DNA of 64,000 nt from positions 23,966 to 87,965 of the forward strand of contig CASICO010000026.1 of assembly GCA_949373165.1 (NCBI GenBank), written 5' to 3'. Below are positions 37,822 to 46,437 of this stretch, piece by piece. The stretch's first letter is position 1. Each line of letters starts with the position of its first letter. This stretch comes from an uncultured Flavobacteriales bacterium (lineage in GTDB: Bacteria > Bacteroidota > Bacteroidia > Flavobacteriales_D > Sanyastnellaceae). Made by a program: the position numbers and the translations under genes. The notes beneath the pieces are model-generated. The model was not told the origin of the DNA and did not search any database. It saw nothing but the letters and a program-made list of their open reading frames with translations.

Positions 37822-40361
37822 CCGCAGGCCGGTTCGCTCTTCAAACCATTGCCGACCAGCTTGGGGGTCGGCTAGATTGGCCCACTGGGAGCGATGTCCG
37901 CTTTGAATTCACCCATCTCGCCACAGACTCTCGCAAACTTCACCGGCCAGGTGAGGGGTTGAGTCAAACCCTATTTATTGCCCTCAAAGGACCTCGGCAC
38001 AACGGTCATGATCACCTGTCTGATGTCCGCGCAAGGGGAGTGAAAGGCTTCATTGTCGACCTCAGTTGGTCGGGCTCGATGCCCGGTGCTGTGGTGCTCC
38101 GCGTGCCCCATGCCTTGGATGCCCTTCAATGCCTGGGGGCCATGTCCCGCTTTTCAAGGCAGGGCACTGTCGTCGGCATCACAGGATCAAATGGGAAAAC
38201 CACCGTAAAAGAGTGGGCCCACACCCTTGCCGGACAAGACCACCGCGTTTCTCGCAGTCCAGGAAGTTGGAACAGTCAAGTTGGCGTGCCGCTTTCCCTG
38301 TGGGCCATGGACGACAAGGCGGCCTTTCATTTTGTAGAAGCCGGCATCTCCAAGCCGGGAGAAATGGCCGCTTTGGCTCGAATCATCCGTCCAGAAATCG
38401 GCGTTTTGGTGCACTTTGGAGATGCCCATGACGCACATTTTGATTCTCGCCTAGACAAGGCCAGGGAAAAACTTCGCCTGTTCGAAGGGGCTGATCGCAT
38501 CGTGATGGGGTCCCAAGATTCCGTGCTCATGGAAGCCGTAGCGGAACGCGGGTGGGAAAGCCGATGTGTCCATTGGCAATGGAAACGTCCCGATGGCGAC
38601 GCAACATTCCCTTCCGCATTGATTGTCGAGCGGCAAGACCTGGACCACAATGTCACCCGGGTCGTGGGAACCTGGCGAAACGCCCCTTTGGACTGGACCA
38701 TCCCCTTCTCCGAACCGGCAGCCTTATCCAATGCCATGACGGCGGCACTGCTTTTGCTGGAACTGGGCTGGACACCAAGCGCCATTCAACCCCGTTTGAA
38801 AGAACTGCGGCCATTGGGCATGCGCATGGAGCATCTCGAAGGGCGCGCTGGAGGAACGATCATCAACGATACTTGGAACAACGACCTCGATGGTCTTTCC
38901 ACAGCACTCGATGCATTAGAGCGATTGCCCAATGAGCAGCCTCGGGCAGTGATCCTTTCCGATTTGATCCCTTTTGACAGACAAGACGAGGGTCAAAACG
39001 AAAGACTGAAACGCGCCATTGGGCAACGAAGGGTAGACCGCTGGATTTCGGTTGGGCCCCAACTCAGTCAAGGCATTCCTGGGGTAGAACACATTCACGC
39101 CCAACACCCCAATACCGAGAGCTTGCTCGAAAGCGCAGACCTCTCCGAGTTGGAGGGGTGGAATGTCTTGGTCAAAGGCGCTCGTCCTTTCGCGTTTGAG
39201 CAAGTGGCAGAAGCACTTGAAGCCAACCCTCATACCACGGTTTTTGACCTCGACCTTGGCCGACTTGGTCACAACCTAGACCGATTCAAAGACCGATTCA
39301 GCAAGCCCGTTATGGGCATGGTCAAGGCGTTTGCCTACGGCGCCGGAGATGCTGTGGCCTTGGAGCTGGATAGATTGGGCATCGACCGCTTGGCTGTGGC
39401 CTTTGCAGAAGAAGGTGTCGCACTGAGGAAGCGCGGCGTCCGCTGTCCCATTTTGGTTCTCAATGCCGATGCCCGCCGGTTCGCCGACCTGATTCAGTGG
39501 AGACTTGAACCTGAAGTTCACCGCCTCCCGGACTTAGACCGATGGGCAGACGCCTTGCGAAGGTCTGGGCCAGTAGGCCAAGAAAAAGAGGCCCTAGGGG
39601 TTCATTTAAAGGTGGAAACCGGCATGCACCGGTTGGGGCTGCAGCCCGAACAATGGGAGGCCGCAGGCGCAACTTGTTCAGTTCTTCGGCTCCCCATTGT
39701 GAGTGTTTACAGCCACTTGTCGGCAGCGGACGATCCCCAATCAGACCCCCACACCCATCATCAAATCTCCCAATTCAAAACGGCGTGTGTGGCCGTGGCC
39801 AAAGGCTGGTCAAGTGCTCAAAAACAAGCAGAGCAGCCTTCGAACCCCACTTTCCTAAAGCACTTGGTCAACACCGCCGGTGCCATTCGATTTCCCGAGG
39901 CACACTTCGACCTCATCCGAATTGGGCTTGGTCTTTATGGCCTTGACGCATCGGGCTCCGTCCATGACCTGAAACCCATAGGTGCATTTCACACCGCGGT
40001 GAGCCATGTCCATTTGGCACCAGCAGGAGAAGCCGTTGGGTATGGCGCCAAAGACGTTTCAGACGAAGACCGCATGGTGGCCACCCTGCCCGTGGGTTAT
40101 GCAGATGGCTTGCCGCGAGCGGCAGGTCTCGGAAAAGCCTCTCTTTATGTGTGCGGCGAGCTCCGACCCATTCTTGGCCCCGTCTGCATGGACAGCTGTA
40201 TGCTCGACGTCACCGGCCTCGACGTCCAAAGGGGGTCAGCCGTGGAAGTTTTTGGGGACAATGCCTCATTGGAAGCCTTGGCCAAAGCCACGAACACCAT
40301 CCCTTATGAATTGCTGTGTCGCATTCCGCAAAGGGTGAGGCGCCGTCACTTGAGGACCTAA
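37818..40361 (+). CDS. Bifunctional MurF ligase / alanine racemase fusion
   Basis: N-terminal Mur ligase 'GITGSNGKTTVKEW'; C-terminal racemase 'VMGMVKAFAYGAGDAVA...HLKVETGMHRLGL...IRIGLGLYG'. Confidence 0.93.
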   Translation: MTAGRFALQTIADQLGGRLDWPTGSDVRFEFTHLATDSRKLHRPGEGLSQTLFIALKGPRHNGHDHLSDVRARGVKGFIVDLSWSGSMPGAVVLRVPHALDALQCLGAMSRFSRQGTVVGITGSNGKTTVKEWAHTLAGQDHRVSRSPGSWNSQVGVPLSLWAMDDKAAFHFVEAGISKPGEMAALARIIRPEIGVLVHFGDAHDAHFDSRLDKAREKLRLFEGADRIVMGSQDSVLMEAVAERGWESRCVHWQWKRPDGDATFPSALIVERQDLDHNVTRVVGTWRNAPLDWTIPFSEPAALSNAMTAALLLLELGWTPSAIQPRLKELRPLGMRMEHLEGRAGGTIINDTWNNDLDGLSTALDALERLPNEQPRAVILSDLIPFDRQDEGQNERLKRAIGQRRVDRWISVGPQLSQGIPGVEHIHAQHPNTESLLESADLSELEGWNVLVKGARPFAFEQVAEALEANPHTTVFDLDLGRLGHNLDRFKDRFSKPVMGMVKAFAYGAGDAVALELDRLGIDRLAVAFAEEGVALRKRGVRCPILVLNADARRFADLIQWRLEPEVHRLPDLDRWADALRRSGPVGQEKEALGVHLKVETGMHRLGLQPEQWEAAGATCSVLRLPIVSVYSHLSAADDPQSDPHTHHQISQFKTACVAVAKGWSSAQKQAEQPSNPTFLKHLVNTAGAIRFPEAHFDLIRIGLGLYGLDASGSVHDLKPIGAFHTAVSHVHLAPAGEAVGYGAKDVSDEDRMVATLPVGYADGLPRAAGLGKASLYVCGELRPILGPVCMDSCMLDVTGLDVQRGSAVEVFGDNASLEALAKATNTIPYELLCRIPQRVRRRHLRT

Positions 40362-40390
40362 ACGCTTGACTCAAGTTGTACCTTCGGGGA

Positions 40391-40573
40391 GTGGACCGCA
40401 CAAGGCAAATTCCCATAGAACCAGGCGACACGTATACCTCGCCAGAAGGTTTCCTTGTTTTCACAGAACAATACCACCGCAAACGTGGCTATTGCTGCAC
40501 CAGTGGATGCAAACATTGCCCTTACGGTTACCACAAGGGGACAGGGCGCATCCGCAACCCGAAAGGCCTCTGA
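40391..40573 (+). CDS. Small Cys-rich DUF5522-like protein
   Basis: ORF with 'YTSPEGFLVFTEQYHRKRGYCCTSGCKHCPYGY'; start uncertain (GTG 40391 or TTG 40376). Confidence 0.7.
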   Translation: MDRTRQIPIEPGDTYTSPEGFLVFTEQYHRKRGYCCTSGCKHCPYGYHKGTGRIRNPKGL

Positions 40574-40583
40574 CTTGAACGCC

Positions 40584-42620
40584 ATGAACACTCCCACCGA
40601 CACCGACCGCACAAATGCTGCATTTCGTCATGGAATTGCCGCGGGACTTGCCGAAGCCCTTCCCGCTCTGAAGCTGCGGTCTGCATCTGTTTCCCACGCA
40701 CCTGTGCGGAAAGACATCTTGACGCCGAAGCAAAAAGAACTGGCCTTGGCCAATGCCCTGCGGTATTTCCCCGCGAACCAGCACGAAACATTGGCGCCGG
40801 AATTCGCCGAGGAACTCAAAGCGTATGGCCGGATCTACATGTATCGGTTCATGCCCGAGTATGACATGCATGCCCGTCCCATCGGAGACTATCCTGCAAA
40901 AACACCGCAGGCGGCGGCCATCATGCTCATGATCCAGAACAACCTGGACCCGGCAGTGGCACAGCATCCCGAAGAACTGATTACCTATGGCGGAAACGGT
41001 GCCGTCTTTCAAAACTGGGCGCAATACCGATTGGTCATGCGCTATTTGAGCGAGATGACGGAAGAGCAAACGCTTGTCATGTACAGCGGTCACCCACTGG
41101 GCTTGTTTCCTTCTCACGCCGGGGCACCGCGTGTGGTCGTGACCAACGGCATGGTCATTCCCAACTACAGTGGGGCAGATGAATTGGAGCGCATGAACGC
41201 CCTTGGAGTCAGCCAGTATGGACAAATGACCGCGGGCTCTTACATGTACATCGGGCCACAGGGCATCGTACACGGCACCACCATCACCGTTCTCAACGCG
41301 GGGCGCAGGCTGGACCCCGACAACCCAACACTCGCAGGAAAGCTGTTTGTGACCGCCGGTCTTGGCGGCATGTCTGGCGCCCAGCCCAAAGCGGGCAACA
41401 TCGCCGGAGTGGTCTCCGTCACCGCAGAAGTCGACCCCGCTGCCGCATGGAAGCGCCATGAGCAAGGGTGGGTTGACCACGTCGTAGAAGATGTCGCTGA
41501 ATTGGCACATCAGGTGCGTACATCCATGGAAAACAAGGAGGCCGTCAGCTACGCCTATCTCGGAAATGTGGTGGACGTTTGGGAACACTTCCTCGAGGCT
41601 GACATCCACATTCACCTGGGTTCGGACCAGACGTCCTTGCACAACCCTTGGGCGGGCGGCTATTACCCTGCTGGGGTGTCGTTTGACGCCGCGCAAAAGA
41701 TGATGGCCGAAGATCCCGACCAGTTCAAGGATTGCGTGAAACAAAGTTTGCGCCGGCACACCACTGCAGTCAACAAACACACGGCCAAGGGAACCTACTT
41801 CTTTGACTACGGCAACGCCTTTCTCCTTGAAAGCTCGCGGGCCGGGGCGGACATCATGGCTGATGACGGCGAAGCCTTTAGGTATCCCAGCTATGTGCAA
41901 GACATCATGGGGCCCATGTGCTTCGATTACGGCTTTGGGCCCTTCCGATGGGTCTGCGGGTCAGGCGACCCCAGCGATTTGGACAAAACCGACGCCATCG
42001 CTTGCGAAGTGCTGGAGGGCATGATGGCCGAAGCCCCTGCCGAAATCCAGCAGCAAATGGCCGATAACGTGCAGTGGATTCAAGGGGCCAAGGCCAACAA
42101 ACTTGTCGTTGGCTCTCAAGCCCGCATTCTGTATGCGGATGCAGAAGGCCGCATGCGCATTGCCAAGGCTTTCAACGATGCCGTCGACAGCGGTGTGCTT
42201 TCTGGACCCGTGATTCTGGGCCGTGATCACCACGACGTGAGTGGAACGGACTCTCCCTATCGCGAGACCTCCAACATCTATGACGGCTCTGCCTTCACGG
42301 CCGACATGGCGGTCCAAAACTTTGTGGGCGACGCCTTTCGGGGTGCCACTTGGGTGTCCCTCCACAATGGTGGCGGCGTCGGGTGGGGCGAAGTCATCAA
42401 CGGTGGATTTGGCATGCTCCTCGATGGATCACCCGAAACCGAGGCCAAGCTCACCTCTATGCTTCACTGGGACGTCAACAACGGCATTGCCCGCCGCAGC
42501 TGGGCCCGCAATGACGAGGCCCAATTTGCCATTCGAAGGGCCATGGAAGCCGAGCCAAAATTAAAAGTCACCTTGGCCCAGAACGCAGATGCTGACCTGA
42601 TCCGTCGCGCCCTTTCTTGA
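40584..42620 (+). CDS. hutU: Urocanate hydratase
   Basis: 'LITYGGNGAVFQNWAQYRLVMRYLSEMTEEQTLVMYSGHPLGLFPSH', 'GCGP'-type core 'FDYGFGPFRWVCGSGDP', 'SLHNGGGVGWGEVINGGFGMLLDG'. Confidence 0.95.
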   Translation: MNTPTDTDRTNAAFRHGIAAGLAEALPALKLRSASVSHAPVRKDILTPKQKELALANALRYFPANQHETLAPEFAEELKAYGRIYMYRFMPEYDMHARPIGDYPAKTPQAAAIMLMIQNNLDPAVAQHPEELITYGGNGAVFQNWAQYRLVMRYLSEMTEEQTLVMYSGHPLGLFPSHAGAPRVVVTNGMVIPNYSGADELERMNALGVSQYGQMTAGSYMYIGPQGIVHGTTITVLNAGRRLDPDNPTLAGKLFVTAGLGGMSGAQPKAGNIAGVVSVTAEVDPAAAWKRHEQGWVDHVVEDVAELAHQVRTSMENKEAVSYAYLGNVVDVWEHFLEADIHIHLGSDQTSLHNPWAGGYYPAGVSFDAAQKMMAEDPDQFKDCVKQSLRRHTTAVNKHTAKGTYFFDYGNAFLLESSRAGADIMADDGEAFRYPSYVQDIMGPMCFDYGFGPFRWVCGSGDPSDLDKTDAIACEVLEGMMAEAPAEIQQQMADNVQWIQGAKANKLVVGSQARILYADAEGRMRIAKAFNDAVDSGVLSGPVILGRDHHDVSGTDSPYRETSNIYDGSAFTADMAVQNFVGDAFRGATWVSLHNGGGVGWGEVINGGFGMLLDGSPETEAKLTSMLHWDVNNGIARRSWARNDEAQFAIRRAMEAEPKLKVTLAQNADADLIRRALS

Positions 42621-43195
42621 TGGACTGGAGCAACACCACCTTCGGAACCGCGGAAAACCAAATCCCCTTGCCCAATGGGCCATGGACAGGCCATCATTTC
42701 GAATCCTGTGCCTTCAAAGGCGTCAATTTTGGTCAAATGGACTGGCGAAATGCCCGGTTCGAACAGTGTACTTTTTCAAAGTGCGACCTCACGGAGGTGC
42801 GTTGGACTGGCGCCAAGCTTCACGGCGTGAAGTTTGACAACTGCAACCTCCAAAAACTGCGTTGGAACACCCTCACCACTTTGTTCCTCAACCTTGAACT
42901 GAAAGAATGTAAGGCGGGGTTTGGAGACTGGAGCGACATGGAACTCAACGGGGCCAGACTCATGGATTCAGACTTCACTGGCGCCGATTTTTCCGGCGCC
43001 GATGCGCGGAAAGTAGACTGGTCTGGAAGCCGGATGCGGGACGCCATTTTCCACCGGACAGATTTGCGGGAAAGTGATTTCCGCACGGCCACGGAATGGA
43101 ACATTGACCCCGCAGAAAACAAAGTGAGAGAGGCCCACTTCTCCAAAGCAGATCTAGAAGGACTCGTTCGCCGTTTGGGCATTTGCATCGACTAA
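42620..43195 (+). CDS. Pentapeptide repeat protein
   Basis: Repeated A(D/N)(L/F)XX-like units: 'CAFKGVNFGQMDWRNARFEQCTFSKCDLTEVRW...SDFTGADFSGADARKVDWSGSRMRDAIFHRTDLRESDF'. Confidence 0.88.
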   Translation: MDWSNTTFGTAENQIPLPNGPWTGHHFESCAFKGVNFGQMDWRNARFEQCTFSKCDLTEVRWTGAKLHGVKFDNCNLQKLRWNTLTTLFLNLELKECKAGFGDWSDMELNGARLMDSDFTGADFSGADARKVDWSGSRMRDAIFHRTDLRESDFRTATEWNIDPAENKVREAHFSKADLEGLVRRLGICID

Positions 43196-43254
43196 CCCGG
43201 CAGCGGGCAGTCACGCAGGAAACGTTTTAACAAGCTTTTCGTTTCCGATGGGTA

Positions 43255-43284
43255 CGCTTCAGGTTAATTTTGCGGCCTGAAACG
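43255..43284 (+). promoter_or_regulatory. tetR promoter with long palindrome (candidate operator)
   Basis: CGCTTCAGG-N12-CCTGAAACG (8/9 paired) enclosing -7 box TAATTTTG (43265-43272). Confidence 0.55.
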
Positions 43285-43291
43285 ACCGAGA

Positions 43292-43927
43292 ATGTCTCCA
43301 GTCACCCAAGGATCCACCTCAGACTCACGCCTCGCAGAGCTGCTCACAGGCTGTGAGCGCTCCTTTCGAAAGTTTGGGGTTCGGGCCGTGAGCATGGACG
43401 ACCTCGCCACCCAATTGGGCGTCTCCAAAAAGACCTTGTACCGGTTTTTCAAAGACAAAGCAGACTTGGTGCTTCAGGTGTTTGACCAAGCTTGCCGACG
43501 GCAAACCAAACGCACAGAGGTGCTGGCAGAAGATGGTTTCAATGCCATTGACGCTGTCATAGGGGTGATGGAATATTTCCAAACCGAACTCCGAGAGATG
43601 CACCCCAGCATGTTGTTCGACCTGCAGAAGTATTACCCAAAAGCCATGCAGCGGCTCCACCTCCACAAGATGGAAGCCATGCAAGGTTACCTGATCCGAA
43701 ACATCGAACGTGGACAATCAGAAGGGCTTTATCGCGCAGACTTCGACGCAAAACTGATTTCCCGGTTGCACATGGCCATGGTCCAAACCATGACCGACCC
43801 AACGACCATTGATGAATTCGGAAGGCCCTTGTCTGAGCTGCAAAAAGAATTGCACACCTACCACCTCAGGGGCATCGCCACTGATCAAGGGATGGAATAC
43901 CTCCGTCAACGCAACAACACCTTGTGA
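43292..43927 (+). CDS. TetR/AcrR family transcriptional regulator
   Basis: HTH 'CERSFRKFGVRAVSMDDLATQLGVSKKTLYRFFKDKADLV'. Confidence 0.93.
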   Translation: MSPVTQGSTSDSRLAELLTGCERSFRKFGVRAVSMDDLATQLGVSKKTLYRFFKDKADLVLQVFDQACRRQTKRTEVLAEDGFNAIDAVIGVMEYFQTELREMHPSMLFDLQKYYPKAMQRLHLHKMEAMQGYLIRNIERGQSEGLYRADFDAKLISRLHMAMVQTMTDPTTIDEFGRPLSELQKELHTYHLRGIATDQGMEYLRQRNNTL

Positions 43928-43941
43928 ACACGCCAACCACC

Positions 43942-45357
43942 ATGCGTACACTTCCCCTATTGTCGGTCTTGCTGCTTTTGCAAGGCGCCATTTTCGGCCA
44001 AGCGGCCGATGGTGTTTCGGGCACACGGCTCACACTCCATGAGGCTCAATCTCTCGCGGCCACACGCGCATACAACGTGCGCTATGCCTCATTGGATACC
44101 AAACAAGCCGCGAGCAACTCGCGCGAAATCATCGCCTCTGGGTTTCCTCAAATCAGTGGTTCGGTCGAGTACAACCGCTACATCGACATTCCAATCCAAG
44201 TTTCCAGTGGCGATGTCTTCGGCTTTCCCGATTATTTGACCTCGTTCTTGGGCGGCGTCGCACAAGCGACCGGTGTTCCTCTGGACGCTCCCCCGTCCGA
44301 CCCCAACGCCATACAAGAGTTCCAGTTTGGTGCAGCCCAAACCATGACAGCAGGCATCACTGCCACCCAGCTGATTTTTAGCCCGAGCTACTTCGTGGGC
44401 ATCCAAGCGGCCAAGGCGTATGCCCATGCCATGGAAGCCTCAGAGTCAAAGTCAGTGGCGGATGCCCGACGCGCTGCAGGAGAAGGGTACGCGGCGGCAT
44501 TGGCTGCCCAAGAAAACGTCGCCATTCTCCGCGCTGCAGAAGCATTGGCAGAAAGCGCATTGAACCAAACGCGCGCCCTTGTCACAGAAGGCCTAGCCGA
44601 GTCCACCGACGCCGACCAATTGGAACTCGCTTTGTCAGAAATGACCCAGCAACGCACCACCGCAGAAAGCATGGCTTCTGTGGCACTTGATGCCTTGAAG
44701 TTCACCGTGGGCATGCCCGTCGAAACCACCGTCATCTTGGCCGACAGCTTCGAGACACTGGCCAATGCCTTTCACGGCGCCACCGTGCTCGGAACACCGT
44801 TTGACGCAAACCGCTTGCCCGAAATCAAATCACAGTCCAAAAACCTGGAGCTCTCCGAGCTCGGCATTCGCAACGAAAAAGCAGCCGGTATGCCAAGCAT
44901 TGGGGCGTTTTACACCAATCAACGCAACGCCCAACGCGACGCTTTTGACTTCTTCGGTGAAGGCAACTGGTATCCCATCCAATTGGTAGGGGTGCAAATG
45001 AACATCCCCATTTGGTCCAGCTTCGGCGGCAAGGAAAAAGTGCTGCAAGCACAACTGTCTCGGGACCGCGCCGCGACCACCCTCGAACAAATGACACAGG
45101 CGGTCACACTGGAGTACCGTGCCGCAAGGTCCGAGTACAACTCTAGCTTAGAGCAGCGCATGCAAGCCCAGCGCGGACTTAATCTCGCCGAGCGCATCCT
45201 TGACCGCACCCGCATCCGTTTTCAAGAAGGGCTCGCAAGCAGCTTTGACATGACCCAGGCCCAAAACCAGTTGGTCAATGCGCAAGCCAACCACGCCCAA
45301 GCCACGCTCCGCTGGTTCAACGCCCACATCCGCCTCGAACGTTCCCTCAACGCCTGA
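43942..45357 (+). CDS. TolC family outer membrane efflux protein
   Basis: 'LTLHEAQSLAATRAYNVRYA..', C-terminal 'GLASSFDMTQAQNQLVNAQANHAQATLRWFNAHIRLERSLN'. Confidence 0.9.
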   Translation: MRTLPLLSVLLLLQGAIFGQAADGVSGTRLTLHEAQSLAATRAYNVRYASLDTKQAASNSREIIASGFPQISGSVEYNRYIDIPIQVSSGDVFGFPDYLTSFLGGVAQATGVPLDAPPSDPNAIQEFQFGAAQTMTAGITATQLIFSPSYFVGIQAAKAYAHAMEASESKSVADARRAAGEGYAAALAAQENVAILRAAEALAESALNQTRALVTEGLAESTDADQLELALSEMTQQRTTAESMASVALDALKFTVGMPVETTVILADSFETLANAFHGATVLGTPFDANRLPEIKSQSKNLELSELGIRNEKAAGMPSIGAFYTNQRNAQRDAFDFFGEGNWYPIQLVGVQMNIPIWSSFGGKEKVLQAQLSRDRAATTLEQMTQAVTLEYRAARSEYNSSLEQRMQAQRGLNLAERILDRTRIRFQEGLASSFDMTQAQNQLVNAQANHAQATLRWFNAHIRLERSLNA

Positions 45358-45362
45358 TCCAC

Positions 45363-46397
45363 ATGATCCGCACATCCCTTCTCCTCTCCACCGCACTCTT
45401 GCTCACAGCATGCGGCGGTTCAGCGCCAGAAAGCGCACCAGCAACCAACGCTCCTGCGGCTAAAGAGGCGCGTAAGGTCACCAGCCTCGACGTTGCTTTT
45501 GCACCTTTCGACCACTTCTTTACAGTCCAAGGCAACGTGGAAACCGACCGCATGGCGCAGGTCTTCCCCATGACCCAAGGCACCGTTTTACGCATCCGCG
45601 TAGAAGAAGGACAAACGGTCAAAAAGGGACAGGTCTTGCTGGAGCTCGACAATGACGCTGTGGCCCGAAACCAAGACGAATTGAACACCCGACTCACCTT
45701 AACCAAAGACATTTTATCCAGACAAGAGCGTTTGTGGAACCAGGGCATCGGCACCGAGGTGCAACTGCTAGAAGCCCGCACCAACGTCAAAGCTTTAGAA
45801 GAGAGCATCGCTGCCTTTGCCGAGCAGGTGGACTTTGGGAAAGTGACCGCCCCGTTCGCAGGCATCGTCGACCGCATCTTCTCCAAAGAAGGCGGCATGG
45901 CTTCTCCCATGCAGCCCGTAGCAAGGGTGATGGACCTGAGCGACATGTACGTGCGCGCAAAAGTCAGCGATCACTACGTGGGCAAGGTTGAGGCCGGCCA
46001 ACGCGTGGACATCACCATGGCGGGTCGCGACACCCTGACCAGCGCCATCTCGAGGGTAGGCCGCTACATCGAACCCGCCAACCGCACTTTTGAGGTCGTC
46101 GTTCCTGTGCCGGAAAACACAAACTTGCTGCCCAATGAGTTCGCCGCATTGCACATCAACGACCTCCACTTAGACAGCGCCATTTCACTGCCGTCCAGCC
46201 TCATTCTCCAAAACCGAGAGGGCTTGGACTTCGTGTACACCATCCAAGAAGGAAAGGCCGTCCGACAGCCCGTCCAAATTGGGCCTTCCACCGATGACCG
46301 CGTGCTGATTCTCCAAGGCGTCACCCCCGGCACGATTGTGATCGCCCGAGGCGCGGGTCAAGTTGTGGAAGGCGAGGCCGTCCAAATCATCCGCTGA
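45363..46397 (+). CDS. Efflux RND transporter periplasmic adaptor subunit (lipoprotein)
   Basis: Lipobox 'LLTACGG', 'GTVLRIRVEEGQTVKKGQVLLELDN', 'VTAPFAGIVDRIFSKEGGMA'. Confidence 0.93.
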   Translation: MIRTSLLLSTALLLTACGGSAPESAPATNAPAAKEARKVTSLDVAFAPFDHFFTVQGNVETDRMAQVFPMTQGTVLRIRVEEGQTVKKGQVLLELDNDAVARNQDELNTRLTLTKDILSRQERLWNQGIGTEVQLLEARTNVKALEESIAAFAEQVDFGKVTAPFAGIVDRIFSKEGGMASPMQPVARVMDLSDMYVRAKVSDHYVGKVEAGQRVDITMAGRDTLTSAISRVGRYIEPANRTFEVVVPVPENTNLLPNEFAALHINDLHLDSAISLPSSLILQNREGLDFVYTIQEGKAVRQPVQIGPSTDDRVLILQGVTPGTIVIARGAGQVVEGEAVQIIR

Positions 46398-46437
46398 ATC
46401 CGCCGTTTCCAAGCGACACACAAGCGACACACACCCC

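Noticed and set aside
40461-41900. 479-aa minus-strand ORF opposite hutU
   Set aside because: Fully antisense to a clear urocanate hydratase; Cys/His/Val-rich composition without family motifs, typical of antisense open frames in this codon usage.
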